Below, one piece after another: positions 35,901-43,224 of a stretch of 60,651 nucleotides of DNA. A model generated the notes under the pieces. The model saw only the letters and a list, made by a program, of their open reading frames with translations, had not been told where the DNA came from and ran no database searches. Each line of letters starts with the position of its first letter. The stretch's first letter is position 1. The translations under genes and the position numbers were made by a program. The DNA comes from Hyphomicrobiales bacterium (GTDB lineage: Bacteria > Pseudomonadota > Alphaproteobacteria > Rhizobiales > Rhizobiaceae), in NCBI GenBank assembly GCA_900473185.1, contig UCKU01000039.1, forward strand, positions 272-60,922, in the 5' to 3' direction.

Positions 35901-36509
35901 TTATTTTCTAAGTGCCCTGATCGAAAATTCGATCAGTTCGTCCACGGCCGCCCGGTTTGTCTTGGCAAGACATTGGGCAACCATTTGCGGGTGGCAGAGA
36001 TTGATGGTCGCCGCTCCGAAGCAGCGGGAGGCGACCTCGGGGTCCTGGTCGGCGAATTCACCGGCAGCGATGCCGTCGCGGATAACATCGGCAATCAATG
36101 CATGAATGGAGTCGATGTGCTTCTCGATGACATGCCAGTCGCGTTCGATCGCGACGATCACCATCTCATGCACCTTCTGCTGGTCGAGCATGGTGTCGAG
36201 CGTCAGCTGGTACTGGCTGCGCACGTACTGGCGCAGCCGGTCGGAAGCGCTGATCTTCTGATGGCAGATATTGGCTGCAAGCTCGTAGCTCATCGCCAGC
36301 ATGCGTCCGCAGATCGCCTGGTGGATCTCAACCTTGGAGGCGAAGAAACGGTAGATATTGGCAGGCGACATGCCGAGGTCGCGGGCCACATCCGCGACGG
36401 TCGTCTTGGAATAGCCGTAGTGCCGGAAAAGCCGCTCGGCCGCATCCAGGATGCGGGTGATATTTTCCTGCCGTGTGACGTCCAGCGTGATTTCCGCGAT
36501 GTCATTCAT
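35901..36509 (-). CDS. TetR-family regulator of the RND pump
   Basis: 202 aa. TetR helix-turn-helix at about residues 15-60 (ILDAAERLFRHYGYSKTTVA, then MSPANIYRFFASK). The C-terminal helical domain would bind an inducing ligand, possibly a pump substrate. First gene of the pump operon, with the adaptor gene starting 50 nt downstream. A 50-bp near-perfect palindrome ends 12 bp before its start, so it most likely represses the whole operon including itself. Confidence 0.88.
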   Translation of the reverse strand: MNDIAEITLDVTRQENITRILDAAERLFRHYGYSKTTVADVARDLGMSPANIYRFFASKVEIHQAICGRMLAMSYELAANICHQKISASDRLRQYVRSQYQLTLDTMLDQQKVHEMVIVAIERDWHVIEKHIDSIHALIADVIRDGIAAGEFADQDPEVASRCFGAATINLCHPQMVAQCLAKTNRAAVDELIEFSIRALRK

Positions 36510-36520
36510 GGTTTCAGGCC

Positions 36521-36570
36521 TGATATTTTACGACTGACGAATTTTGAATTTCGTCATTCGTAAAATATCA
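36521..36570. promoter_or_regulatory. 50-bp palindromic operator of the TetR-RND operon
   Basis: Outer arms TGATATTTTACGA / TCGTAAAATATCA are perfect 13-bp complements; inner arms GACGAA / TTCGTC are also complementary. Overall 20 of 21 positions match on each side of an 8-bp centre. It is AT-rich and immediately upstream of the TetR gene, so it probably overlaps the promoter. Confidence 0.8.
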
Positions 36571-36603
36571 CCCCTCACTTGTCAAGGATTTTGCGATGCA
36601 AAC

Positions 36604-36635
36604 AAAAATGCCGCAGCCTGGTCAGGCTGCGGCAT
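36604..36635 (-). terminator. Terminator of osmC
   Basis: A perfect 11-bp stem (ATGCCGCAGCC / GGCTGCGGCAT) with a 6-nt loop, followed on the minus strand by TTTTTG. It lies 25 nt after the osmC stop. Confidence 0.88.
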
Positions 36636-36659
36636 CGCAACGAAAACAGGTTTGACGGA

Positions 36660-37091
36660 TCAGACGAGCTTGACGTCGAGCGTGATAGGAACGGCAGAAA
36701 GTGCCTTGGAAACCGGGCAACCGGCCTTCGCCATGGCGGCAAGTTCTTCGAACTTCGCCTGGTCGGCGCCGGGAATGCTGCCGGTCAGCGACAGGTGGAT
36801 AGCGGTGATGGCAAAGCCGCCTTCGACGCTTTCAAGCGTTACCTTGGCCGACGTTTCCATATGGTCGGCCTTGAGGCCGGCTTCGCCGAGGATCAGCGAC
36901 AGCGCCATAGTGAAGCAGCCTGCATGAGCAGCGCCGATAAGCTCTTCCGGATTGGTGCCGGCAACGCCTTCGAAGCGGCTTGCGAAGCCGTAGGGATAAT
37001 TGCTGAGCGCGCCGCTCTGGGTCGAGATCTGACCCTTGCCGTCCTTGAGACCACCTGACCACTGGGCCGAAGCTGTACGATTGATCTGCAT
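36660..37091 (-). CDS. osmC: OsmC-family peroxiredoxin
   Basis: 143 aa, the same length as E. coli OsmC. The redox cysteines are Cys59 (GAAHAGCFTMALS) and Cys125 (AGCPVSKAL), the same positions as in E. coli. It reduces organic hydroperoxides in the cytoplasm with lipoylated or thiol donors. AGGAGGA lies about 4 nt before the ATG at 37091. Transcribed alone and closed by a strong terminator. Divergent from the GntR-type gene of the galactonate locus. Confidence 0.93.
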   Translation of the reverse strand: MQINRTASAQWSGGLKDGKGQISTQSGALSNYPYGFASRFEGVAGTNPEELIGAAHAGCFTMALSLILGEAGLKADHMETSAKVTLESVEGGFAITAIHLSLTGSIPGADQAKFEELAAMAKAGCPVSKALSAVPITLDVKLV

Positions 37092-37211
37092 GCCGTCCTC
37101 CTGTTTCGATTGATTTTCGAAGCGTTGCGCCGCTCCACCGCGAAGGACGTTCCGCCCTTCCGACCGGCAATATAGTCTTCTATCCGCAGAAGACGACACA
37201 AGATTGAACGC

Positions 37212-37250
37212 CAATCATCATACAAGAAGATTGCCTGTGTATGATGATTG
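37212..37250. promoter_or_regulatory. Operator candidate of the galactonate GntR regulator
   Basis: CAATCATCATACA (37212-37224) and its exact complement TGTATGATGATTG (37238-37250) are separated by 13 nt. Each arm contains a GTATGAT-like half-site of the type used by GntR/FCD regulators. The right arm contains ATGATG, an in-frame but unlikely start for the regulator gene. Confidence 0.7.
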
Positions 37251-37282
37251 CTTTAAAAGACGTGGCCACGAGGAACCTTCCG

Positions 37283-38023
37283 ATGCAGCCTGCAGCAAGA
37301 CGCGACGAAAAGAGCTCGGCGCCCGAGCGCCGACCGCGCGTTCGCCGTAATGTCACGGCGGCGATTGCTGAGGATATCTGCGCCAACCGCTACCCTACCG
37401 GCACACTCCTGCCACGCGAGAACGATCTCTGCGAGCTCCACGGCGTCAGCCGCACCGTCATCAGAGAATCCCTGAAGGTTCTGGAATCCAAGGGGTTGGT
37501 TCGTGGCAGGCCGCGCATCGGCACCACCGTCTGCGGCAAGGACGAGTGGAACATCCTCGATCAGGATGTGCTGGAGTGGATGGGGCCGTATCTCGGCGAT
37601 TTCGACCTGCTTGCCAGCATTCTTGAAGCTCGCCGCACCATCGAGCCGGCTGCCGCCGAATATGCTGCAAGCCGCGCGACCGCTCAGGAGATCGCGGATC
37701 TCGACGATGCCTGGCAGCGCATGCAGTCGGCGAGCGACGATTCCGAAGCCTTCACCGAGGCGGATCTCCTCTTCCATACGGTGCTTCTCAAGGCGAGCCA
37801 TAACCAGGTCTTCCATCGCCTCTCCAGCGCCATCCATGCCGCCCTGAAATTTGCGCTCCACGCCTCGAATCTCGCCATGCCTGATCACCGCGAGGCGCTT
37901 GCCCTGCATGGCAAGGTGGTCGAGGCACTGCGTCTGCGGGATGCGGCAGGCGCGCGCGATTGCGTCAACCGAATTCTCGACCTCGCCAAACGCGACCTGA
38001 CCGCCGCCGGCCGGACGAAATAA
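37283..38023 (+). CDS. GntR-family (FadR/FCD) regulator, DgoR-like
   Basis: 246 aa. Winged helix-turn-helix at about 20-85 (LLPRENDLCELHGVSRTVIR), linked to an FCD ligand-binding helical domain at about 105-235. The start at 37283 has GAGGAA 7 nt upstream; the earlier ATG at 37241 lies inside the operator palindrome and would add 14 residues. It precedes galactonate dehydratase by 86 bp in the same orientation and probably represses it, with a sugar acid as inducer. Confidence 0.85.
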   Translation: MQPAARRDEKSSAPERRPRVRRNVTAAIAEDICANRYPTGTLLPRENDLCELHGVSRTVIRESLKVLESKGLVRGRPRIGTTVCGKDEWNILDQDVLEWMGPYLGDFDLLASILEARRTIEPAAAEYAASRATAQEIADLDDAWQRMQSASDDSEAFTEADLLFHTVLLKASHNQVFHRLSSAIHAALKFALHASNLAMPDHREALALHGKVVEALRLRDAAGARDCVNRILDLAKRDLTAAGRTK

Positions 38024-38109
38024 CGGAACGACGAAATAACAGAACTCAGAACACTATCGGCGGCTCGGCCGCTGACGGGAACACGAAGCGAAACGAGAGC
38101 ACGATTTCC

Positions 38110-39258
38110 ATGAAGATCACCAAACTGACCACCTACATCGTCCCGCCGCGCTGGCTGTTTCTGAAGATCGAAACCGATGAAGGCGTCGTCGGCTGGGGCG
38201 AGCCTGTTGTCGAAGGCCGCGCGCTGACCGTCGAGGCCGCCGTCCATGAGCTCGCCGATTATCTTGTCGGCAAGGACCCCTTCCTGATCGAAGACCACTG
38301 GACAGTCATGTATCGCGGCGGCTTCTACCGCGGCGGCGCCATCCACATGTCGGCGATCTCGGGCATCGACCAAGCGCTTTGGGACATCAAGGGCAAGGCG
38401 CTTGGCCAGCCGATCCATTCGCTGCTCGGCGGCCAGGTGCGCGACCGCATCAAGCTTTATTCCTGGATCGGCGGCGACCGCCCCTCCGACGTCGCCCGCA
38501 ACGCCAAGGACGTCGTTGCCCGCGGCTTCAAGGCGATCAAGCTCAACGGCTGCGAAGAAATGCAGATCGTCGATACCAACGAGAAGATCGACAAGGCCGT
38601 CGAGACCATCGCCACCATCCGCGAGGCGATCGGCCCGCATATCGGCATCGGCGTCGATTTCCACGGCCGCGTCCACAAGCCGATGGCAAAGGTTCTTGCC
38701 AAGGAACTCGAGCCGTACAAGCTGATGTTCATCGAGGAACCTGTTCTCTCCGAGCACCGCGAAACGCTCAAGGAAATCGCCAATCATTGCTCGACACCGA
38801 TCGCGCTCGGCGAACGCCTCTATTCGCGTTGGGACTTCAAGTCGGTTCTCTCCGACGGCTATGTCGATATCATCCAGCCGGATCTGTCGCATGCCGGTGG
38901 CATCACCGAATGCCGCAAGATCGCCGCCATGGCCGAAGCCTATGACGTCGCAGTCGCGCCGCATTGCCCGCTCGGACCGATCGCGCTTGCCGCCTGCCTG
39001 CAGCTCGATGCGGTCTCCTACAATGCTTTCATTCAGGAGCAGAGCCTCGGCATCCACTACAACAAGGGCAACGACATCCTCGACTACATCTCCAACAAGG
39101 AAGTCTTCCATTATGCCGACGGTTTCGTCTCCATTCCGCAAGGCCCCGGCCTCGGTGTGGAAGTGGACGAAGCCTATGTCATCGAGCGCGCCAAGGAAGG
39201 CCACCGCTGGCGCAACCCGATCTGGCGCCACGAAGATGGCAGCTTCGCCGAATGGTAA
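38110..39258 (+). CDS. dgoD: D-galactonate dehydratase
   Basis: 382 aa, exactly the length of E. coli DgoD. Enolase-superfamily enzyme that dehydrates D-galactonate to 2-dehydro-3-deoxygalactonate. The magnesium ligands Asp183, Glu209 and Glu235 and the catalytic His185 and His285 fall at the E. coli positions. The ATG at 38110 is the one that gives the family N-terminus (MKITKLTTYIVPPRW). Neither the kinase (dgoK) nor the aldolase (dgoA) is next to it; DoxX and SDR genes follow instead. Confidence 0.95.
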   Translation: MKITKLTTYIVPPRWLFLKIETDEGVVGWGEPVVEGRALTVEAAVHELADYLVGKDPFLIEDHWTVMYRGGFYRGGAIHMSAISGIDQALWDIKGKALGQPIHSLLGGQVRDRIKLYSWIGGDRPSDVARNAKDVVARGFKAIKLNGCEEMQIVDTNEKIDKAVETIATIREAIGPHIGIGVDFHGRVHKPMAKVLAKELEPYKLMFIEEPVLSEHRETLKEIANHCSTPIALGERLYSRWDFKSVLSDGYVDIIQPDLSHAGGITECRKIAAMAEAYDVAVAPHCPLGPIALAACLQLDAVSYNAFIQEQSLGIHYNKGNDILDYISNKEVFHYADGFVSIPQGPGLGVEVDEAYVIERAKEGHRWRNPIWRHEDGSFAEW

Positions 39259-39263
39259 GAGGA

Positions 39264-39287
39264 AGGGCCGCAAAAGCGGTCCTTTTT
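39264..39287 (+). terminator. Terminator after dgoD
   Basis: An 8-bp stem (AGGGCCGC / GCGGTCCT, one G-T pair) with an AAAA loop and a TTTTT tail, 5 nt after the stop. It would separate dgoD from the DoxX and SDR genes at least partly. Confidence 0.85.
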
Positions 39288-39352
39288 CATTTCCCTTGTC
39301 GGATTTCCGGCGCTTCATCCGTCATAGTGGAAGCTCAAAGGGGAGATTTCAC

Positions 39353-39748
39353 ATGGCCAGAGCAATCGCAATCATCATTGCCCGCATCATCTTCAGCTTC
39401 ATCTTCTTCATGGCCGCCGGCTTCAAGTTCGTCGATATCGGCGCGACGGCGGCCTATATCACCGCGGCAGGCTTTCCGATGGCGACATTCCTCGCCTGGG
39501 TTGCCGCCTTCTTCGAAATCGCCTTGGCGCTCGCCTTCATCACTGGCGCCTTCTTCAGCGAGGCCAGCCTGCTCGCCGGCATCTATGTGATCTTCCTCGC
39601 CTTCTCCTTCCACGGCCCATCCCTCTGGCAGCAGAACCAGGCCGAATTCGGCTTCTTCATCGATCATTTCACCTTCCTCGCCGGCCTGCTCTTCGCCGCC
39701 GTCCACGGACCGGAAAAATGGGCGCTACGCCACAGTCTCCTGAAATAA
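39353..39748 (+). CDS. DoxX-family membrane protein
   Basis: 131 aa with four hydrophobic helices (AIIIARIIFSFIFFMAAGFK at the N-terminus) and the DoxX block GFPMATFLAWVAAFFEIALAL. A GGGGAG site lies about 8 nt before the ATG. DoxX proteins are often linked to thiol redox balance or quinone chemistry. It shares no clear function with dgoD, from which a terminator separates it; 77 bp separate it from the SDR gene. Confidence 0.82.
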   Translation: MARAIAIIIARIIFSFIFFMAAGFKFVDIGATAAYITAAGFPMATFLAWVAAFFEIALALAFITGAFFSEASLLAGIYVIFLAFSFHGPSLWQQNQAEFGFFIDHFTFLAGLLFAAVHGPEKWALRHSLLK

Positions 39749-39825
39749 CCTCGTCGAACGATCGTCCCGGAACCAAGAGCCGCTCAATTCATTGCCTTAC
39801 CGGAAAGAGCAAAGAGGAGCAGCGG

Positions 39826-40605
39826 ATGGAGTTGCAGGGAAAGATCGCATTGGTGACCGGCGCAGGCTCCGGCATCGGCAAGGCAACCGCATTGAAGCTC
39901 GCCGCCGAAGGAGCAAAGGTGGCGGTGCTGAGCCGTACCGAAAGCGAGGTGTTGCAGACCTGCAAGGAGATCGTCGCCGCCGGCGGCCAGTCGATCGAGT
40001 TGACGGCCGATACGAGCGACGAAGGACAGATGCGGAGCGCGATCGACAGGATGACCGAGGCCTTTGGCGGTATCGACATCGTCGTCGCCAATGCCGGCAT
40101 CAACGGCGTCTGGGCGCCGATCGATGATCTCAAACCCGACGAATGGGATCAAACCATGGCCGTGAACCTTCGCGGCACCTATCTGACCCTGCATCTCACC
40201 GTGCCCTATCTGAAGATGAACGGTGGCTCCATCATTGTCGTTTCCTCCATCAACGGCACCCGCACCTTCACCACACCGGGCGCCACGGCCTATACGGCCA
40301 CCAAGGCTGGTCAGGTCGCCATGGTCCAGCAGCTGGCGCTGGAACTCGGCAAACACGGCATCCGCGTCAATGCCGTCTGCCCCGGCGCAATCGAGACCAG
40401 CATTTCCGCCAACACCACCACGCGCCATCGCGAGGAAACTGAGGTGCCCGTCATCTGGCCAGAAGGCGAAATCCCGATCACCGGCGGCAGGGCGGGATCG
40501 AGCGACGATGTCGCCGAAACGATCCTCTTCCTCGCCTCCGAACGCGCAAGGCATATTACCGGCACGCCCATCTGGATCGACGGCGGACAGGGATTGCTGC
40601 GTTAA
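39826..40605 (+). CDS. SDR-family NAD(P)-dependent oxidoreductase
   Basis: 259 aa classical short-chain dehydrogenase. Cofactor motif TGAGSGIG at 11-18, NAG motif (VANAGINGVW), catalytic YTATK and the preceding serine in VVSSINGTRT. GAGGAG lies upstream of the ATG. By position it may oxidise a sugar, for instance galactose or a related aldose upstream of galactonate, but the substrate is unproven. It ends 38 bp before the nested palindromic element. Confidence 0.88.
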   Translation: MELQGKIALVTGAGSGIGKATALKLAAEGAKVAVLSRTESEVLQTCKEIVAAGGQSIELTADTSDEGQMRSAIDRMTEAFGGIDIVVANAGINGVWAPIDDLKPDEWDQTMAVNLRGTYLTLHLTVPYLKMNGGSIIVVSSINGTRTFTTPGATAYTATKAGQVAMVQQLALELGKHGIRVNAVCPGAIETSISANTTTRHREETEVPVIWPEGEIPITGGRAGSSDDVAETILFLASERARHITGTPIWIDGGQGLLR

Positions 40606-40619
40606 ACGAGGTCAATTCA

Positions 40620-40639
40620 AGCCGACTTGAGTGTCGGCT
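40620..40639 (+). promoter_or_regulatory. Hairpin after the SDR gene
   Basis: AGCCGAC-N6-GTCGGCT, a 7-bp stem 15 nt after the SDR stop. No T-run follows, so it is a weak terminator or message-end stabiliser. It abuts the larger palindromic element. Confidence 0.45.
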
Positions 40640-40642
40640 GTG

Positions 40643-40778
40643 TGCATAGGCTGCAGGAGCCGCATAGGCTTTTCCCCTACCAACGTGGAAAATGTCAGAT
40701 TTTATCTGACAGATATATGAATCTGACATTTTCTATAAAGGGTGGGAAACTGCCTATGCGGCTCCTGCAGCCTATGCA
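40643..40778. repeat. 136-bp nested palindromic element (MITE- or RIME-like)
   Basis: Outer arms of 27 bp (40643-40669 and 40752-40778) are perfect reverse complements, starting TGCATAGG and ending CCTATGCA. Each arm holds GCATAGGC twice. Inner arms GAAAATGTCAGAT (40688-40700) and ATCTGACATTTTC (40721-40733) are also perfect complements, and TGTCAGAT-TTT-ATCTGACA (40693-40711) is a third palindrome inside. No target-site duplication or coding capacity is visible. It lies between two convergent genes. Confidence 0.8.
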
Positions 40779-40806
40779 GACCCTGAACGCTGATGGATCT
40801 TGGCGC

Positions 40807-42024
40807 TCAGCCATTCAGCCGCGCACTCTCCAGCGTATAAAGCAACTGCGGGCGTTTGACGCCGCGTAGCGCATAGCGGCCGATGCAGGCGAGAACGTTG
40901 CGCTCTGCCTCGGGGATAGCCGCTTCGAAATCCGACGACATCAGCACGTTGAGATCGACCGACCGGCAGATGGAAGCGATGCGGCTCACCTCGTTGACGG
41001 CCGGGCCGATGACCGTGAAATCAAGACGGTCCTGGCTGCCGATATTGCCGTAGAAGACATCGCCGATATGCAGGCCGATATAGACATCCGTCGTCGGCCG
41101 CCGATCCACCTCGCGCGCCGCGTTCAGGACCGCAAGCTTCTGCCGCAACAGACGCTCCGCCTGCAGAGCCGCAGAACAGCATTCCGCCGGATCCTCACCC
41201 TTGAAGATGGCGAGCACGCCGTCACCGATCAGCTTCAGCACATTGCCGCCGGCCTCGTGGATCGCCGTTATCACTACCTCGCTATATTCGTTGAGCAGCG
41301 GGATGATTTCTTCCGGAGCCGAATTGTCCGAAATCTTCGTGTAGTTCAGCAGGTCGGAAAACCAGAGTGCAGCCGAAATCCGCTCGGATTTACCGCGCGA
41401 GATCTTGCCGTCCATCACCTGGCGCGCCGCATCCTCGCCGAGATAGACTTCGGCAATGGTGCGGGCGATGCGGGCGAGCGCCACGCATTTGATCGCCAGC
41501 CCTAGCACGGGCACCAGCTTGCGCAGGATAACGAGATCCAGCTCCGAAAAGCCTTCCGGGTGTTTGGTCGAAAAATGCGAGAAGAAACAGTCCATCTCGC
41601 CGATCGTCCCGGCGGGCGCGAAACGGTGCGCCATGGCGACATAATCCGTATGGCCCGACGCCTGTATCTGCTCCAGCATGATGAAATCGATCGGATCGCC
41701 GAAGCCTATCCTGCGCCGCACCTCTTTGGTGCCTGTTGTCCAGAGATAATAGAAAGCCGAGCGGCGCCAGGTATCGAGCCCCTGCCCCTCGCTCGAAGGG
41801 CCATATTCGAATTCGCCCTCGAAGGCCTCTGTACTGTCCCAGCGGAAGGCCCGGCCTTCATGGACGGGATGAAGCGTATCCATCAGCGCCATCGCACGAT
41901 CGAGCCGCATGCCCGCCTTGCGGCAGGCCCCGCAAAAACCGGCCAGCAGTTCTGCTTCAGACACGCCGTTCAAGCCCTGTTCCGTCACCCATGCTGCGAT
42001 TGTACCGACGTCGCTATGGTCCAT
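40807..42024 (-). CDS. Class III adenylate/guanylate cyclase
   Basis: 405 aa. Residues 1-200 are an unassigned soluble region with no membrane helix; residues about 210-395 form the class III catalytic domain, with the metal-binding aspartates in ALWFSDLLNYT and LIGDGVLAIF and a GLHIGDVFYGNIG segment. The product is probably cAMP, though this was not deduced from specificity residues. GGAGAG precedes the ATG. It stands alone: upstream lies a LacI gene in the same orientation 83 bp away, downstream the palindromic element. Confidence 0.87.
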   Translation of the reverse strand: MDHSDVGTIAAWVTEQGLNGVSEAELLAGFCGACRKAGMRLDRAMALMDTLHPVHEGRAFRWDSTEAFEGEFEYGPSSEGQGLDTWRRSAFYYLWTTGTKEVRRRIGFGDPIDFIMLEQIQASGHTDYVAMAHRFAPAGTIGEMDCFFSHFSTKHPEGFSELDLVILRKLVPVLGLAIKCVALARIARTIAEVYLGEDAARQVMDGKISRGKSERISAALWFSDLLNYTKISDNSAPEEIIPLLNEYSEVVITAIHEAGGNVLKLIGDGVLAIFKGEDPAECCSAALQAERLLRQKLAVLNAAREVDRRPTTDVYIGLHIGDVFYGNIGSQDRLDFTVIGPAVNEVSRIASICRSVDLNVLMSSDFEAAIPEAERNVLACIGRYALRGVKRPQLLYTLESARLNG

Positions 42025-42107
42025 GCGCTCTCCTCACTACCCGCAAGCTGTAGCGTGAATCTGCCGCGGATGGAAAGACAATCAACCCGGATTGATTCCC
42101 GAGCAAA

Positions 42108-43130
42108 TCATTGCACAGCCGGCATATTATAGGGCGTAACGATTTCGACTGCCGAAAAGGAAGCCGGCGCTGTCCGGCCGGCGGGGAGTGCCCGCGCCAT
42201 GATCGCGCGAAAAGCCGAGCGCGCATCACTCCTCAGATCATGATGGAGCACGAAATCGATCCGCCGTTCGGCGAGCAGGATGCGATTGTCAGCATCGAGA
42301 TCGTGAGCCACGAAAACCGAAACCGGCCGGTCCGCCGCCTCGAAGGCCGCAAGCACCGCGCGATTGCCGCCGCCGACCGAATAGACCGCGTTGACGGCCG
42401 GCTCGCTCGCAAGGGCTGCAGCAACGAGCGAACCCGTCGCAGCATCGGTGCCGTGCCCTTCACTGACTTCGATAATGCTGATCGAAGGATAATGCGCGCG
42501 GATCACCCGTCGAAAGCCGATCTCCCGCTCTTCCTCGCCCCGAAACCGGCCACTTGACAGCGTCACCAGCACTTTGCCACCCAAAGGCCCAAGCAGTCGG
42601 CCGACGAGATAGGCCGCAGTTTCTCCCGCTGCCCGATTGTCGGCGCCTGCATAGGCAGAACGTGCGGAATTCGGCAGGTCGGTGACGAGCGTAACGACCG
42701 GAATGCCCGCCGCGTTCAGTCGTGCGACCCCAGCGACAACATCAGGCACATCGGGCGCCTTCAGCACGATGCCATGCGTGCCGCGCAGCCGGATACGATC
42801 AAGAAGCTGCACAAGCTCGGCTGCCCGCATCACCTCTGCGAAATGGAAACGGCAGCGAAAGACCGTCGGCAGGAAAGTCGCAACCTCCGCTTCAAAGGCC
42901 ACCCGCACCGCATCGCTAAACCTCTCCGGCGTCTCCATGACGATATCGATCGCAAGCTTCCGGCCGGCCACATCGGCACCCGACTGCTTTTCGAGCTCGG
43001 CCATCGCTGCCCGAACGCGCGTTTCCGTCTGCCGCCGCACGCCGGGCCGGCCGTTCAGTACCCGGTCGACAGTCGCCGTGCTGAGGCCTGCCTGGAAAGC
43101 GATATCCTTGACGAGAAAGGGATGGGCCAT
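42108..43130 (-). CDS. LacI-family transcriptional regulator
   Basis: 340 aa. LacI helix-turn-helix at residues 6-28 (VKDIAFQAGLSTATVDRVL) and hinge, then a periplasmic-binding-protein-like effector domain of the ribose/rhamnose-binding type (GGKVLVTLSSGRFRGEEERE near 195). Divergent from the PhyH-SDR-SMP30 operon; direct repeats and a partial palindrome in the gap are its probable operator. The effector is likely a sugar or derivative consumed by that operon. Confidence 0.88.
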   Translation of the reverse strand: MAHPFLVKDIAFQAGLSTATVDRVLNGRPGVRRQTETRVRAAMAELEKQSGADVAGRKLAIDIVMETPERFSDAVRVAFEAEVATFLPTVFRCRFHFAEVMRAAELVQLLDRIRLRGTHGIVLKAPDVPDVVAGVARLNAAGIPVVTLVTDLPNSARSAYAGADNRAAGETAAYLVGRLLGPLGGKVLVTLSSGRFRGEEEREIGFRRVIRAHYPSISIIEVSEGHGTDAATGSLVAAALASEPAVNAVYSVGGGNRAVLAAFEAADRPVSVFVAHDLDADNRILLAERRIDFVLHHDLRSDARSAFRAIMARALPAGRTAPASFSAVEIVTPYNMPAVQ

Positions 43131-43141
43131 ATCTGCTATTC

Positions 43142-43175
43142 TGATGGATTTTTGATGGATTCCTGATCTATATCA
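43142..43175. promoter_or_regulatory. Operator candidate between LacI and PhyH genes
   Basis: TGATGGATT occurs at 43142-43150 and 43153-43161, followed by the near-palindrome TGATCTATATCA (43164-43175). Located between the divergent start codons at 43130 and 43225. Confidence 0.4.
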
Positions 43176-43224
43176 ACCTCCCGGCCGGCGTATAGTCCCT
43201 TCATCGGAAATGGAGGAGCACCCG

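Noticed and set aside
34711..36509. Outer-membrane channel gene within the RND operon
   Set aside because: The 50-nt gap between the TetR and adaptor genes and the 26-nt gap to the pump gene leave no room, and none follows the terminator.
40630..40790. Target-site duplication around the nested palindrome
   Set aside because: Bases outside the terminal TGCATAGG and CCTATGCA do not match as direct repeats of 2 to 9 bp, so mobility is not supported by this copy.
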